A DNA stretch of 64,000 nt from Paguma larvata (GCA_030068075.1 CM057824.1:129446414-129510413), one strand, 5' to 3'; shown: positions 25,371 through 36,045, numbered from the stretch's first letter. Program-made: numbers and translations. Notes: generated from the letters alone by a model not told the origin.

Positions 25371-26869
25371 ACTCAAGTAAATAAGAAAAGAAAGAGGAGA
25401 AATAATAACTGACAGCACAGAAATACAAAAGGTTATAGGAGTATATTATGAAAAATTATATGCCAAAAAATGAACAACACAATTTAATAGATAATTCCTA
25501 GATACATGTAACTTTCCAAAACCGAGTCAGGAAAAAATGGAAAATTTGAACAGATCAATTACCAGCAATGAAATTGAACCAGTAATCAAAGAAATCCCAA
25601 CAAACAAAGTCCAGGAACAGATGGCTTCACAGGTGAATTCCACCAAACATTTAAAGAAAAGCTAATACCTATTTTTCTTATTTCAAAAAATAGAAGAGAA
25701 AAGAAAACTTTCAAATTCATTCTATGAGGTAAGCATTACTTTGATAACACCAGATAAAGACCCGACAAAAAAAGAGAACTACTATCTGATGAACATAAAC
25801 AAAAAAATAAGTCCTCAATGAGGTATTAGAAGACCAAATCCAACAATTATTAACAAAATCATTCACTAAGAGCAGGTGAGACTTATTCTTGGGATACAAA
25901 GGTGGTTCAATATTCACAAATCAACCAATGTGATACATCACATTAAGAGAAAGGATAAAAATAATATAATTTCAATAGATGCAGACAAAGCATTTGATTA
26001 AGTACAAAACCCATTTATCATAAAAACTCTCAAGAAAGTATGTTTAGAAGGAACATAATACAACATAATAAAGGCTATATATGAAAAATCACAACTAACA
26101 TTATACTCAGTAAGAGAAAACAGACTTTTCTGCTAGGGTCAGAAACAAGACAGGGATGTCCACTCTCATCACTTTTATGCAACATAGTACTGGAAGTATT
26201 AGCTACTAAAATCAGAAAAGAAAAAAAAAATAAATGCATCCAAGTTGATAAGGAAGAAGTAAAACTTTCACTATTTGTAGATGACATACCATATATATAT
26301 ATATATGACCCTAAAGATAGCACCAAAAACTATTAGACCTGATAAATGAAGTCAGTAAAGTCACAAGACACAAAATCAATATACAGAGATCTGTTGCATT
26401 TCTATACACTAATAACAAGCAGAAGAGAGAAAAATGAAGAAAACAATCTCACTAACAATTGCAGCAAAAATCATAAAATACCTAAAATAAACTTAACCAA
26501 GGAGGTGAAAAACCTGTACTCTGAAAACTATAAAACACTGATGAAAGAAAGTGCAGATGACACAAATAAATGGGAAGATATTCTATGCTCATGGATTGGG
26601 AAAAAAATGTCCTTAAAATGTCCATACTATGTAAAACATTCCACAGATATACTGTAATCGCTATCAAAATACCACCAGCATTTTTCATAAAACTAGAACA
26701 AATAATCCTAAAAATTGTATGGAACTACAAAAAACCCTGAATAGCCAAGAACTCTTGAAAGAGAATAACAAAACTGGAAGTATCACAGTCCCAGATATCA
26801 AGATATACTACAAAACTGTAGTAATCAAAACAGTATGGTACTGCCATAAAAATAGACACAGAGATTTAT

Positions 26870-27185
26870 GCCTCTTTCCAGTCTACGATTTAAAAGGTTT
26901 TGAGCACTTTGGCTCAGTCTCTTAAAAGGGTTCTGCCATGTAAAGAAGTTCAGATTTCTCTCTTTGAGGATAAGAGGTGACATGAAACAGAGAAAAGACA
27001 TCCCAACTGATATCACCCCAAACCAGTCATGTCAGGACCTGATCACAGATGCATCAGTGAACCTGAGGTTAGAAAAACACCCAGTTAATCCCTGCTCAAA
27101 TTTTAAGCCACAAAACTTTAAGTAAAATATATCATTGTTGTTTTAGGGTCCCATATATTAAAATGAGTTGGGAGATAACAATACC
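26870..27185 (+). repeat. Possible ancient LTR-like remnant
   Basis: The 3' part (AAATTTTAAGCCACAAAACTT, ATCATTGTTGTTTTAGGG) resembles the tail of common mammalian LTR-type repeats ('gttgttttaagccactaagttttgggg') but the order is scrambled. It begins right where the sense L1 stops. Low confidence. Confidence 0.35.
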
Positions 27186-27344
27186 TAAGTAATACACTTT
27201 CTCAGGTGGATATTTAACCCCTGTTAAGTAGCATTTGTTTGTTCCTCAATTTCACCTTTTTTTCTTCATAGAACTCATACTGATCTCTGAATATATGTTT
27301 ATGCATATGTGTATTTATATGTATATATGCATGTATTTATTTAT

Positions 27345-27440
27345 AAGTGCCATTCAAGCTGCCTCACCAGCACTCAGAACAGGGCTCAACACAGAATGGT
27401 CATTGAATAAATATTTGTTGAATGAATGAATGAATGAATA
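27345..27440 (+). repeat. MIR/L2 3'-end remnant
   Basis: CCAGCACTCAGAACAGGGCTCAACACAGAATGG, then TCATTGAATAAATATTTGTT and a short GAAT run. This is the well-known conserved 3' end of L2/MIR-type elements. Confidence 0.7.
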
Positions 27441-27589
27441 TTTGTATTTTACATTCTCATAATGTGTAACTAAAACAAAAGAGAATAAGCTAACAAAAGA
27501 AAAGACCACGGGAAAGATTTGGTAATTGGAAACATAATAAAAAGGACTAAGTGAAACACCAGAACTTTTCCTGAAGAGGAGCTACTTCT

Positions 27590-28262
27590 TTAAGATGGTT
27601 TTAGTGATTCAGAGTCCCTTGAGATTCTATGTGAATTTTAGGATAAACTTTTCTATTTCTGCAAAAAGTGTCATTTGGATATTGATAGGGAATTCACTGA
27701 TTCTGCAGTCCACTTTGGGTAGTATCAACATCTCAACAATGTGAGTTCTTCTAATCTATAAGCATGAGGTATCTTTCCATTTATTTTTTTTCTTTCTTTT
27801 CCACAACATTCTGTAGTTTTCAGTGTATATGTCTTTTGCCACCAGTGCTTGAATGGATAAACAATATATTTTATATATATACAATGGCATACTGATCAGC
27901 TTTAAAGAGAAAGAAATTCTGGCACATGCTACAACATAGATGAAACCTGGGGAATTTTTACTAAATGAAATAAGCCTGTTTTAAAATGACAAATATTGAT
28001 GATTCTACTTGTACGAAGTACTTAAAATAGTCAAATTTATAGACACAGAAAGTAGAATGGAGGTTGCTTGTGGCGAAGAAGAGGGGAAACTGTGAAGTTA
28101 TTTTGTTTAAGTGGTAGAGAGGTTCACTTTAAGGAGAAGAAAAAGTTGTGGAGATGGATGGTGGTGAAAGCTGCACAGCAAAATGAGTGTAGTCAATATC
28201 ACTGCACTATAAATTTAAAAATAATTACAATGGTAAAAATTTTCAAACATTTTATGTGTTTC
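27590..28262 (+). mobile_element. 5'-inverted older L1 (L1M-like)
   Basis: The left half (27590-27842) is L1 ORF2 read backwards: ATTCTATGTGAATTTTAGGA, GATTGATAGGGAATTCACTG-like text, then TCTTTCCATTTATTTTTTTT and CTGTAGTTTTCAGTGTAT. The right half (27845-28262) is the end of ORF2 and 3'UTR in sense: TGGATAAACAATATATTTTA, AAATGAAATAAGCCTGTTTT, AGTCAAATTTATAGACACAG, GGAGATGGATGGTGGTGAA. The opposed halves meet within a few bases, the signature of twin priming during L1 insertion. Confidence 0.75.
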
Positions 28263-28627
28263 TGGACTTTTAAGAGAGAAGGCCATTAATAGATGAAAAT
28301 TTACATTCTTAAATCATAAGGAAGTCATTCTTGACCAGAGTACACAGGAATGAGAAGTGTTTCCAGAAATGAGTTTTGGAGAATGATATCTTTACCAAAA
28401 GTCTCAATTACTTTTTTTATTTTTTTTTTTCTTTTCCAACCCATCTCCCTACCCACCTCTCCTTTGGCAACCACTAGCTTGTTCTCTATATTTAAGAGTC
28501 TTTTTTTTGGTTGTCTCTTTTGTCTTTGTTTATTTGTTTCTTATATTCCACATGAGTGAAATCATATTGTATTTATCTTTCTGTGACTTATTTAACTTAA
28601 TATTATTCTCTCTAAATCCATCCATGT

Positions 28628-28844
28628 GGGGCGCCTGGGTGGCTCAGTCGGTTAAGCACCGACTTCAGCTCAGGTCATGATCTCATGGTTTGTGAGTTCG
28701 AGCCCCGCATTGGGCTCTGTGCTGACAGCTCAGAGTCTGGAGCCTGCTTCAGATTCTGTGTCTCCCTCTTTCTCTGCCCCTCCCCTGCTCACACTCTGTC
28801 TCTCTGTCAAAAGTAAATAAACATTAAAAAAATAAATAAAAAAA
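28628..28844 (+). mobile_element. Young CAN-SINE with perfect 14-bp duplication
   Basis: A full head with box A TGGCTCAGTCGG at 28640-28651 and box B GTTCGAGCC at 28696-28704, both consensus. TCTGTGCTGACAGCTCAGAG and a CT-rich middle follow, then AATAAACATTAAAAA. The duplication AAATCCATCCATGT is perfect at 28614-28627 and 28845-28858. It is inserted into the antisense L1. Confidence 0.97.
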
Positions 28845-28909
28845 AAATCCATCCATGTTGTTACAAATGGCAATATTTCATTCATTTTTAATAGCTGAGT
28901 AGTATTTCG

Positions 28910-28942
<33 letters not shown>

Positions 28943-28954
28943 TGTGTGTGTGTG
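28910..28954. repeat. (GT)n microsatellite in L1
   Basis: About twenty-two GT units with one TATG interruption. It arose where L1 ORF2 normally has a short TATATA stretch, so the microsatellite grew inside the retrotransposon. Confidence 0.93.
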
Positions 28955-31005
28955 CCAGCTCTGTATCCATTCATCAATCAGTGGACACTTGGGCTGACTC
29001 TGTATCTTGCCTACTGTAAGCAATATAGCAATAAATATAAGAGTACCTGTATTTTTTAAATTAGTGTTTTCATTTTCTTTGAGTAAATACCCAGTAGTAG
29101 AATTACTGGATCATATAGTATTTCTATTTTTATTTTTTTTGAGAAACCTCCCCACTGTTTTCCCCAGTGGCTATACCAGTTTGCATTCTCACGAAGAGTG
29201 CACTATGGTCCTTTTTTCTCCAGATCCTGACAACACTTGTTATTTCTCGCTTTTTACTTTAGCCATTCTGACATAGGTAAAGTGATATCTCATTTGGTTT
29301 TGATTTGCATGTCCATGCTGATGAGTGATATTGAGTATGTTTTCACGTGTCTGTTGGCCATCTGTATGTCTTCTTTGGGGAAATGTTTGATTATGTCTTC
29401 TGCCCATTTTTAATTGGATTATTTGGGGGGTTTTCTGCTGTTGAGTTGTATAAGTTCTTTATATATTTAGAATACTAACCCCTTATCAGATATATAATTT
29501 GCAAATATCTTTTCCATTTGGTTGGTCATCTCTATTTTGTTGATTTTTTTTCTCTGTGCAGAAGCTTTCTATTTGATATAGCCTCAATGGTATACTTTTG
29601 TTTTAATTTTACTTGTCTCAGGAGACATACCTAGAAAAATGTTTCTATGGCAATGGCAAAGAGATTACTTGTCTATGTTTTCTTCTAGGCTTTTTATGGT
29701 TTCATATTTCACATTATTGAATCCATTTTAGGTTTATTTTTGTGTACAGTGGGAGAAAATAGTCCAGTTTTATTCCTTTGCATGTAGCTGTCCAGTTTTC
29801 CCAACACTGTTGAAAAGACTGTCTTTTTCCAATAGCATATTCTTGCCTTTTTAATTGACCATATAATCATGGGCTTATTTCTGGGTTCCCTATTCTGTTC
29901 CGTTGATCTATGTGTCTATTTTTATGGCAGTACCATACTGTTTTGATTACTACAGTTTTGTAGTATATCTTGATATCTGGGACTGTGATACTTCCAGTTT
30001 TGTTATTCTTTTTCAAGAGTTCTTGGCTATTCAGGGTTTTCGTGGTTCCATACAATTTTTAGGATTACTTGTTCTAGTTTTGTGAAAAATGCTGGTGGTA
30101 GTTTGATAGCAATTACAGTATATCTGTAGAGTGCTTTGCATAGTATGGACATTTTAAGGACATTTTTTTCTCCCAATCCATGAGCATAGAATATCTTCCC
30201 ATTTATTTGTGTCATCTGCACTTTCTTTCATCAGTGTTTTACAGTTTTCAGAGTACAGGTCTTTCACCTCCTTGGTTAAGTTTATTTTAGATATTTTATG
30301 ATTTTTGTTGCAATTGTTAGTGGGATTGTTTTCTTCATTTTTCTCTCTTCTGCTTATTATTAGTGTATAGAAATGCAACAGATCTCTGTATATTGATTTT
30401 GTGTCTTGTGACTTTACTGACTTCATTTATCAGGTCTAATAGTTTTTGGTGCTATCTTAGGGTTTTCTATGTATATTTAGTATCATATCATCTGCAAATA
30501 GTGAAGGTTGTACTTCTTCATTACTAATTTAGATACATTTGTTTATTTTTCTTTTCTGATTTCAGTAGCTAGTACTTCCAGTACTATGTTGCATAAAAGT
30601 GATGAGAGTGGACATTACTGTATTTTACCTGTTCTTACAGAGAAAACCTGAGCGCTTTTGAGCATGTTACTAGCTGTGGGTTTTTCATATAAGGTCTTCA
30701 TTATGTTGCTGTATGTTCCTTCTAACTTACTGCACTGAGGGTTTTTATCATGAATGGATGTTATACTTTGTCAAAAGCACCTTTTGCATCTATTGGAATG
30801 ATCATATGGTTTTTATACTTTCTCTTGTAGATGTGATGCATTACACTGATATCCAAATAATGAACCATCTTTGCATCCTGGAATAAATCCCACTTGATAG
30901 TGGTAAATGATTTTTAATGTATTATTGGCTTCATATCACTTATATTTTATTGAGGATTTTTGCATCTATGTTCATCAGAGATATTGACCTCTAGTTTTTG
31001 TTTTG

Positions 31006-33807
31006 TTTTTTTCCTCTCCCCAAAGACACCTTGATTTCTTCCTGGATTTGCTGGGTTAAGCACATTTTGTAACAATTATAAAAGTTACAATAACAATCAC
31101 CTTTCTAATCTACTTACTTACTCTACAACATTACTTTAAAAAAAAAAATCTATGAATTTCAGGTATCCTATCACACAAACAGGAGGAAAAAGACTCGGGA
31201 ATCTCTCAATCCATACCAAGTTCAACATTCGAGCACTCAGTAGTTTCTAATGTTCCAGAGTTGAGTCCTTCTCTTTAGTCAGACTTTTACAGATTAAATC
31301 TGGTCTTGGCCAGAACTGTTTCCTGGATGAGCAAAGGAATCTCACTGAAACAGTTATCTTACATAATTTGTCTCTGTTTAATACCAGTTAGCACCTCTAC
31401 ATTCAGAATGCCTGCTCTTTTCCTGGGGCTATGTGACAAAGTTCAAGTTCCTGTTGTTGGCTTTGCCTATTTCCTGTGCTGAGACTAAGCTTTCAGCTAC
31501 TTCTACTCCATTAAGTCGGTTGAAACACCATTTTCCCAGTTTCCAGAAAATATTTCATTCCTCTCCTCACTTATGCATTTATGTTTTTGACACTATTACT
31601 ATGATTTAATGCAAACACGAGGAAAGAAGTAAAATTGTGTTCAGTATATCATGCTTTCTTCCTCATGCCAACTTACTCTTAAATTATTTACCTTTTCAAT
31701 TCTTTTCTGTTTGTTTAAAGTTGAATTACTTTGTTTTCTGAATATGCTCTCTACTTTGGTTTACACTTTTTCTTTTATACCACTTTAGACTTTATACAAA
31801 TTCCAGATTATTTTACATGGTACATGCTCCTGGGAAACTTTATCTCCTAAACTATTACATTAGTATCTCTTCAATGGATAATATTAAACGCTTCAACTCC
31901 AAAGAGATAAACCATGAAGAAAGAACGTATGTTATAGAAATAAATGCTGTACATACTTATGTTTGTATATATGTATTTGTGTTATTTTTGTTAGTATATA
32001 AATAAGCATCCCTATTTATGTAAATACTTCAAAAGGAAAACTGAGGAAAAACTTAAATTTGGGCATGTATCTCTATATTACCCCCAGATATAAGGTAAAA
32101 GTACTATCTTAGGAATTTTTAAACCTTAAAAGAAAATTTCTCGAGATTTTGTAAGGAAAAATGAAACTAGAATTCCACAATGATAAAAGAAAGAAAAATC
32201 AATTAAAGCTAGTAGGTTTACTGGGAAAAAATTAAGTGATTAAGTATTGTTAAGTGTGCAATTAGTTAATTACTATGTAAAAATTAATCATGACATAAGG
32301 TATTTAAAACTATTTATTTGGGAAGGGTTGAGCTTTAGGAAACATAGATTAAGCCAATTAATTTATTGACTTTGTAAAAACCACAGAATATTAAAAACAA
32401 AATTATAAGTATACGATTACATATTTGTACATGCATACATATATATGCATATATGAGAGCATTATTATTAAAGAGAAGACACTCTCTAAAGGACTTGTCT
32501 AGCACATAGATGTATTTAATCCTCCCTTTTTTCTTGTTGTCCTAGAGATAAGAGCAGTGAAATTAATTGCTTTGATGGTTATAATAATAACTAGTGGGCA
32601 ACAGAAGATATGGAGGCTAGAAGCAAAAGAGAATGCAATGTATTTATAACATTTGTTAAAAGTTATTCAATGAAAAGACATCATAGCTAATTGTAACTAG
32701 TACATTCGATTCAATTATCTAGTAGTTTAATGTCTGATTATTCTACAATCTTTGAAAATAGGTACAATTTTGGAAATCAAATTATTCTCTAATGCTACTT
32801 TTTAAATTGATTTAATGGGGTTTAAATTGATTTAATGAGAAGCATCCTACAAAAATATCACTAGTTTTTTTTTTTTCACTAGTGAAAAATTATTTGATAT
32901 ATAGATTGAGTCTTAGGTCATGCATATAATTTGCCATAATTCTTTATCCATTTCATAAATAGAAAATTTTAAATACAAGGATCCCATGGTAAAAGTTAAA
33001 ATAGAGCTGGCAGGCTATTAACATTAATTCTAAAGTTATTATACAATCTTTTTTATTATAAAACAAACAGTCCAAAACACCAACAAAGAGCTTAACAGAG
33101 ACACATATAGAGGAGAAAGTGAGAATTCAGAAGCTGAAGATTGTTTGGATTGACCTGGACAACCAACAATGGGAGAGTGATTAGTCCTATCCATATTAAG
33201 AGAAGCAAGAAGTCATTAGAAACTCATTTTTCCAATAAGCTTACCTTTCTTTTATTTTACTTTTTCAGACAATATTCAAATGTACTTATTCAATAGCTTC
33301 TTGGCTTGGACATTCAGTAAAGTTTAAACCTGTATTTTATAACTTCTATTAATGGTGTTGATTACTTCCCCCTTAGGTGGCAGTATTAATTTTGAGTTCA
33401 ACATATTGAATTCCATAATTACTCTTCATAATACTGAAAAAAGTAAAATCAACCAACAATAATCTTCTAATATTGACAAATAAAAGTGAGAGTATTGGTT
33501 TTATTCCAAAAATGAAAAAAAAAAACAAAAAACTGTCTTTGATACTGAGCAATCGTAACTACCTAAATTTATATTGATAAAAGGTGAAAAAAAACTTAAC
33601 AACTTTGTAAAAAATTAAATTATCTGTATACAATATTGCACTACTATTCTTCTTCATTATTAACTGGAATTTTGCAATTGTGCTCATTTTAATATACTTT
33701 AAAATTCTGTAATTCTAAAGGATTTTTTAATATTAAAACATTCACATTGTGCTATTAACCATCATAAGATAAGAACATTGATTTTGACTTAAAATTAACC
33801 CAGGATT
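31006..33807. other. AT-rich DNA without recognisable gene
   Basis: The stretch 31010-31570 is less AT-rich than its surroundings and is not recognised as any repeat; no coding frame fits it. The rest is AT-rich. It contains the tandem duplication at 32801-32840 and a T-run between short direct repeats at 32858-32883. Confidence 0.55.
32801..32840. repeat. 20-bp tandem duplication
   Basis: TTTAAATTGATTTAATG occurs at 32801-32817 and again at 32821-32837, giving two adjacent 20-bp units that differ only in their last bases. Confidence 0.92.
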
Positions 33808-34028
33808 GGGGTGCCTGGGTGGCTCAGTCGGTTAAGCGTCCGCCTTCAGCTCAGGTTATGATCTTATGGTTTGTGAGTTCGAGCCCCGCGTCAGGCTCTG
33901 TGCTGACAGCTCTGAGCCTGGAGCCTGCTTCAGATTGTATCTCCCTCTATGTCTCTGCCCCTCCCCTGCTCGTGCTCTATCTATCATTCTCTCTCAAAAT
34001 TAAATAAACATTAAAAAATTTTAAAAAA
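33808..34028 (+). mobile_element. CAN-SINE, sense
   Basis: Head GGGGTGCCTGGGTGGCTCAG with an intact box A and GAGTTCGAGCCCC box B, TGTGCTGACAGCTCTGAGCC, a CT-rich middle, and a tail AATAAACATTAAAAA. It is close to the felid consensus. No clear target duplication was found. Confidence 0.95.
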
Positions 34029-34084
34029 TCATTTCTTAGAGTATATATCCTATCATAGGATCCCCAACCTCCTATTGATCTTTT

Positions 34085-34830
34085 TACTGTTGTTTGTACA
34101 CAAAATTTCACTATTTGTGATGCATAGCTCTATGGATTTCTAACAAATGCAGTCATATATTTACCGCCCCAACACTATAGACAATACTCCCTTTACACTA
34201 AAATGTCTCCATGGTTCTTTTGTAGCTAATCACTTTCCATGCACCCAAAACTGGAAAACACTGACCTCACACAATCATACAATTAATTTTTTTAAGCGTA
34301 CAACTCAGCAGTTATACTCACAAAAATATTCTATTCTAATATCATAGAATTAGATATGTGCAATATTTGCTAATATCTAATTCAAGAACACTTTTATCAT
34401 GCCTTAAAGAAGCCCTCTATTAGCACCATTCCACAATATTCCCTCCAGTTAGCAATTGGCAATCACTTTCTGTCCCTAAGAATTTGCTTATTACAGGCAT
34501 TTTGTATAAATGAAATCATACAATATATGAATTTTTTATTTCTTTCATCCAGTTTCTTTAATTTAGCATATTTTTAAGGTTCATCTGTCTGAAACATGTG
34601 TCAGTACTACATTCCCTTTATGGCTGAATAATATTTCATTGTATGGATATATCACATTTTGTTTATCCATTATCACTTAATAGGTATTGGGTTGTTTTTA
34701 TTTTTTGGCTGTTATGAATAATGCTATTAAGAGAATTTATGTATGACATTTTGATATTAACAAATGTTTTTAATTCCCTTGGGAATTTACTAGGAGTGGA
34801 ATTGCAGGGAGGAAACGTATAATGGTTCCT
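34085..34830 (-). mobile_element. Ancient L1M 3' fragment, antisense
   Basis: The plus strand reads the L1M 3'UTR and ORF2 end in reverse: TATGGATTTCTAACAAATGC, AATGAAATCATACAATATAT, TTTAGCATATTTTTAAGG, AATAATATTTCATTGTATGG, GGAATTTACTAGGAGTGGAA TTGCAGGG. Strongly diverged. The 66-codon frame at 34147-34347 is by chance. Confidence 0.8.
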
Positions 34831-34834
34831 ATTC

Positions 34835-35035
34835 CCTTATATTCTCATGTGGCTAGTAACTGACTACAAAGGAGCACAGCGGAATTTATTGGGTTGATGG
34901 ATTTTCCTTTATTTTGATTGTTGTAGGGGTGATAGAACTGTATGCATTTATCAATACTCGCAACACTTTACACTAAGAAAGGATTAAATATGCTGTATGA
35001 AAATTGTATCTTAACAAAATATTATCATTTATAAA
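34835..35035 (+). mobile_element. Ancient L1M 3'-end fragment, sense
   Basis: GGAATTTATTGGGTTGATGG, TTTATTTTGATTGTTGTAGG GGTGATAGAACTGTATGC, then AAATTGTATCTTAACAAAAT. This follows the L1M 3'UTR end in sense ('tgattgtggtggtggttacacgactgtatac'; 'aaattatacctcaataaa'). It abuts the antisense piece at 34085-34830. Confidence 0.7.
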
Positions 35036-35490
35036 AACCATTTAAAATAACCACAACAATTCTGTGACACAGAAACATCACTGGGAAGAGACTGATAAAT
35101 TAGATAGGTTGAGCAGTTCATTCACTTTTTGTAGTGGCTGTAAATTTAAAAGACGATAATTTTTAGTTGAAGCTCACAGACTGGTGCCAAAATTCCCTAA
35201 ATATTTGCATTTGTTTAATTTCCCAGTGTTACATAAAATCAAATTGAGCAAATATTTGTATGAGAGTAATTAATAGTGCTAGTCACATTTATCATTACAT
35301 TTCCACAAATGCAATATGTAACTTACTCTATCTTTTATGTCTTATAAAACGTGCTTTCTCTTTAGAATAAACATAAAGTACTTCCAGACTTACATGTATA
35401 GAACCCAAAAGAAAAGGAAACTCTTTGTAAGCTTTGACATATATATTATTGACTTATCTTTGGAACAATGTGAAAATTTTATCTTTTTAA

Positions 35491-35681
35491 ATTTTTTTTA
35501 ATGTTTATTAATTTTAAAGAGGTAGAGAGAGGCAGAGCGCGGGTAGGGGAGTGCAAAGAGAGAGGAAGACACAGAATCCAAAGCAGGCTCCAGGCTCAGA
35601 ACTGTCAGCACAGGGCCTGCTCTAACTCACAAACAGTGAGAAAATGACCTGAGCTCAGATGCTTAACCAATTGAGCCACTC
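35491..35681 (-). mobile_element. CAN-SINE, antisense, head truncated
   Basis: In reverse it shows AGTGGCTCAATTGGTTAAGC (the outermost GGGGCGCCTGGG is lost), a TGTGCTGACAGTTCTGAGCC segment, and a CT-rich run with a T-rich flank as the tail. The region between box B and the TGTGCTGACAG segment is shortened. Confidence 0.88.
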
Positions 35682-35751
35682 AATCAGTTTTGACTATTGT
35701 GTTAAGTATTTAGGATAGCTATCAACAGGACTGAATGTGTACTTCCCTGGG

Positions 35752-35852
35752 GGTGTGTGTGTGTGTGTTTGCATGTGTGTGTCTGTGAGAGTGAGAGAGA
35801 GACAGAGACAGAGAGAGATAGAAACAGAGAAAGAGAGGGAAGACAGAGGGAG
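35752..35852. repeat. (GT)n then (GA)n/(GACAGA)n compound microsatellite
   Basis: A GT run at about 35752-35784 continues into a purine-rich GA/GACAGA tract to 35852. The purine tract is long enough to be a mirror-like polypurine stretch. Confidence 0.9.
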
Positions 35853-36011
35853 ATCACATTTAAAATGCTTCACTAAGTACAAAAGAGCAAGAGTACAAAA
35901 GGGCAGTTATTAATATTTAATGTATAGTTTAAATCTAAGCACATCCACTTCTATGTAGAACTGTCAAACAGGCAAAGTTTCAATCATCTTAAGTTGTCCT
36001 TTATTCACAGT

Positions 36012-36014
36012 TGC

Positions 36015-36045
<31 letters not shown>

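Larger units (their letters stand above)
23690..26866 (+). mobile_element. L1 (carnivoran L1/L1M-like), sense, 3'-truncated
   Basis: It starts in the region upstream of ORF2 (CAACTTAATATAGACTGG, GGTAACCACAAATCAAAAAC), runs through the endonuclease and reverse transcriptase parts of ORF2, and stops abruptly after AAAAATAGACACAGAG. The L1 3' end is missing. Two SINEs (24709-24866, 24988-25146) sit inside with L1 sequence continuing across each. The end from 25785 has an inverted partner at 29912-31005. Confidence 0.93.
23946..26866 (+). pseudogene. L1 ORF2 pseudogene (endonuclease and reverse transcriptase remnants)
   Basis: In an intact L1 this protein nicks target DNA and reverse-transcribes L1 RNA in cis. 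The start region still reads Met-Ser-Arg-Asn-Thr-Cys-Leu-Ser-Val-Ile-Thr-Leu at 23946, like the ORF2 N-terminus. The piece at 24359-24598 resembles the endonuclease (HILGHKTSLNKFK, SDHNRN). Reverse transcriptase motif A reads DADKAFD at 25978-25998 but is followed at once by a TAA stop (25999-26001). Motif C reads FVDD at 26274-26285, where FADD is usual. The frame shifts within 26346-26470, before the KINLTKEVK segment. Two SINEs also interrupt it. It cannot make a working protein. Confidence 0.9.
28410..31005 (-). mobile_element. L1 (carnivoran), antisense, 5'-truncated
   Basis: Read on the minus strand it runs from reverse transcriptase to a short 3'UTR and an A-rich tail (T-rich at 28412-28433 on the plus strand). 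The 5' truncation is near 31005, where non-L1 sequence begins. A young SINE (28628-28844) and a GT microsatellite (28910-28954) interrupt its 3' part. Its 5' 1.1 kb is an inverted copy of the sense L1 at 25785-26866. Confidence 0.93.
28535..31005 (-). pseudogene. L1 ORF2 pseudogene, antisense (reverse transcriptase to C-terminus)
   Basis: Motif C of the reverse transcriptase reads FADD on the minus strand at 30487-30498, so the catalytic Asp pair is present. Frames at 30154-30426 and 29867-30055 match ORF2 segments ([37 protein letters not shown]). The first shares its start and its frame jump with the copy at 26346-26657. The C-terminal part is cut by the SINE and by the GT repeat. Several stops and frame jumps make it non-functional. 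Confidence 0.88.

Noticed and set aside
26274..26285. FVDD reverse transcriptase motif suggesting an active L1
   Set aside because: A stop follows motif A at 25999-26001, the frame jumps several times, two SINEs interrupt it and the 3' end is missing.
28640..28704. Good RNA polymerase III box A and box B, as in a tRNA gene
   Set aside because: They belong to the tRNA-derived head of a CAN-SINE; the sequence beyond is SINE body and not a tRNA 3' half. The same holds for the other copies.
32858..32883. T-run between TCACTAGT repeats as a second poly-A-only insertion
   Set aside because: The repeat is only 8 bp, partly palindromic (ACTAGT) and overlaps the T-run, so chance or slippage is as likely.
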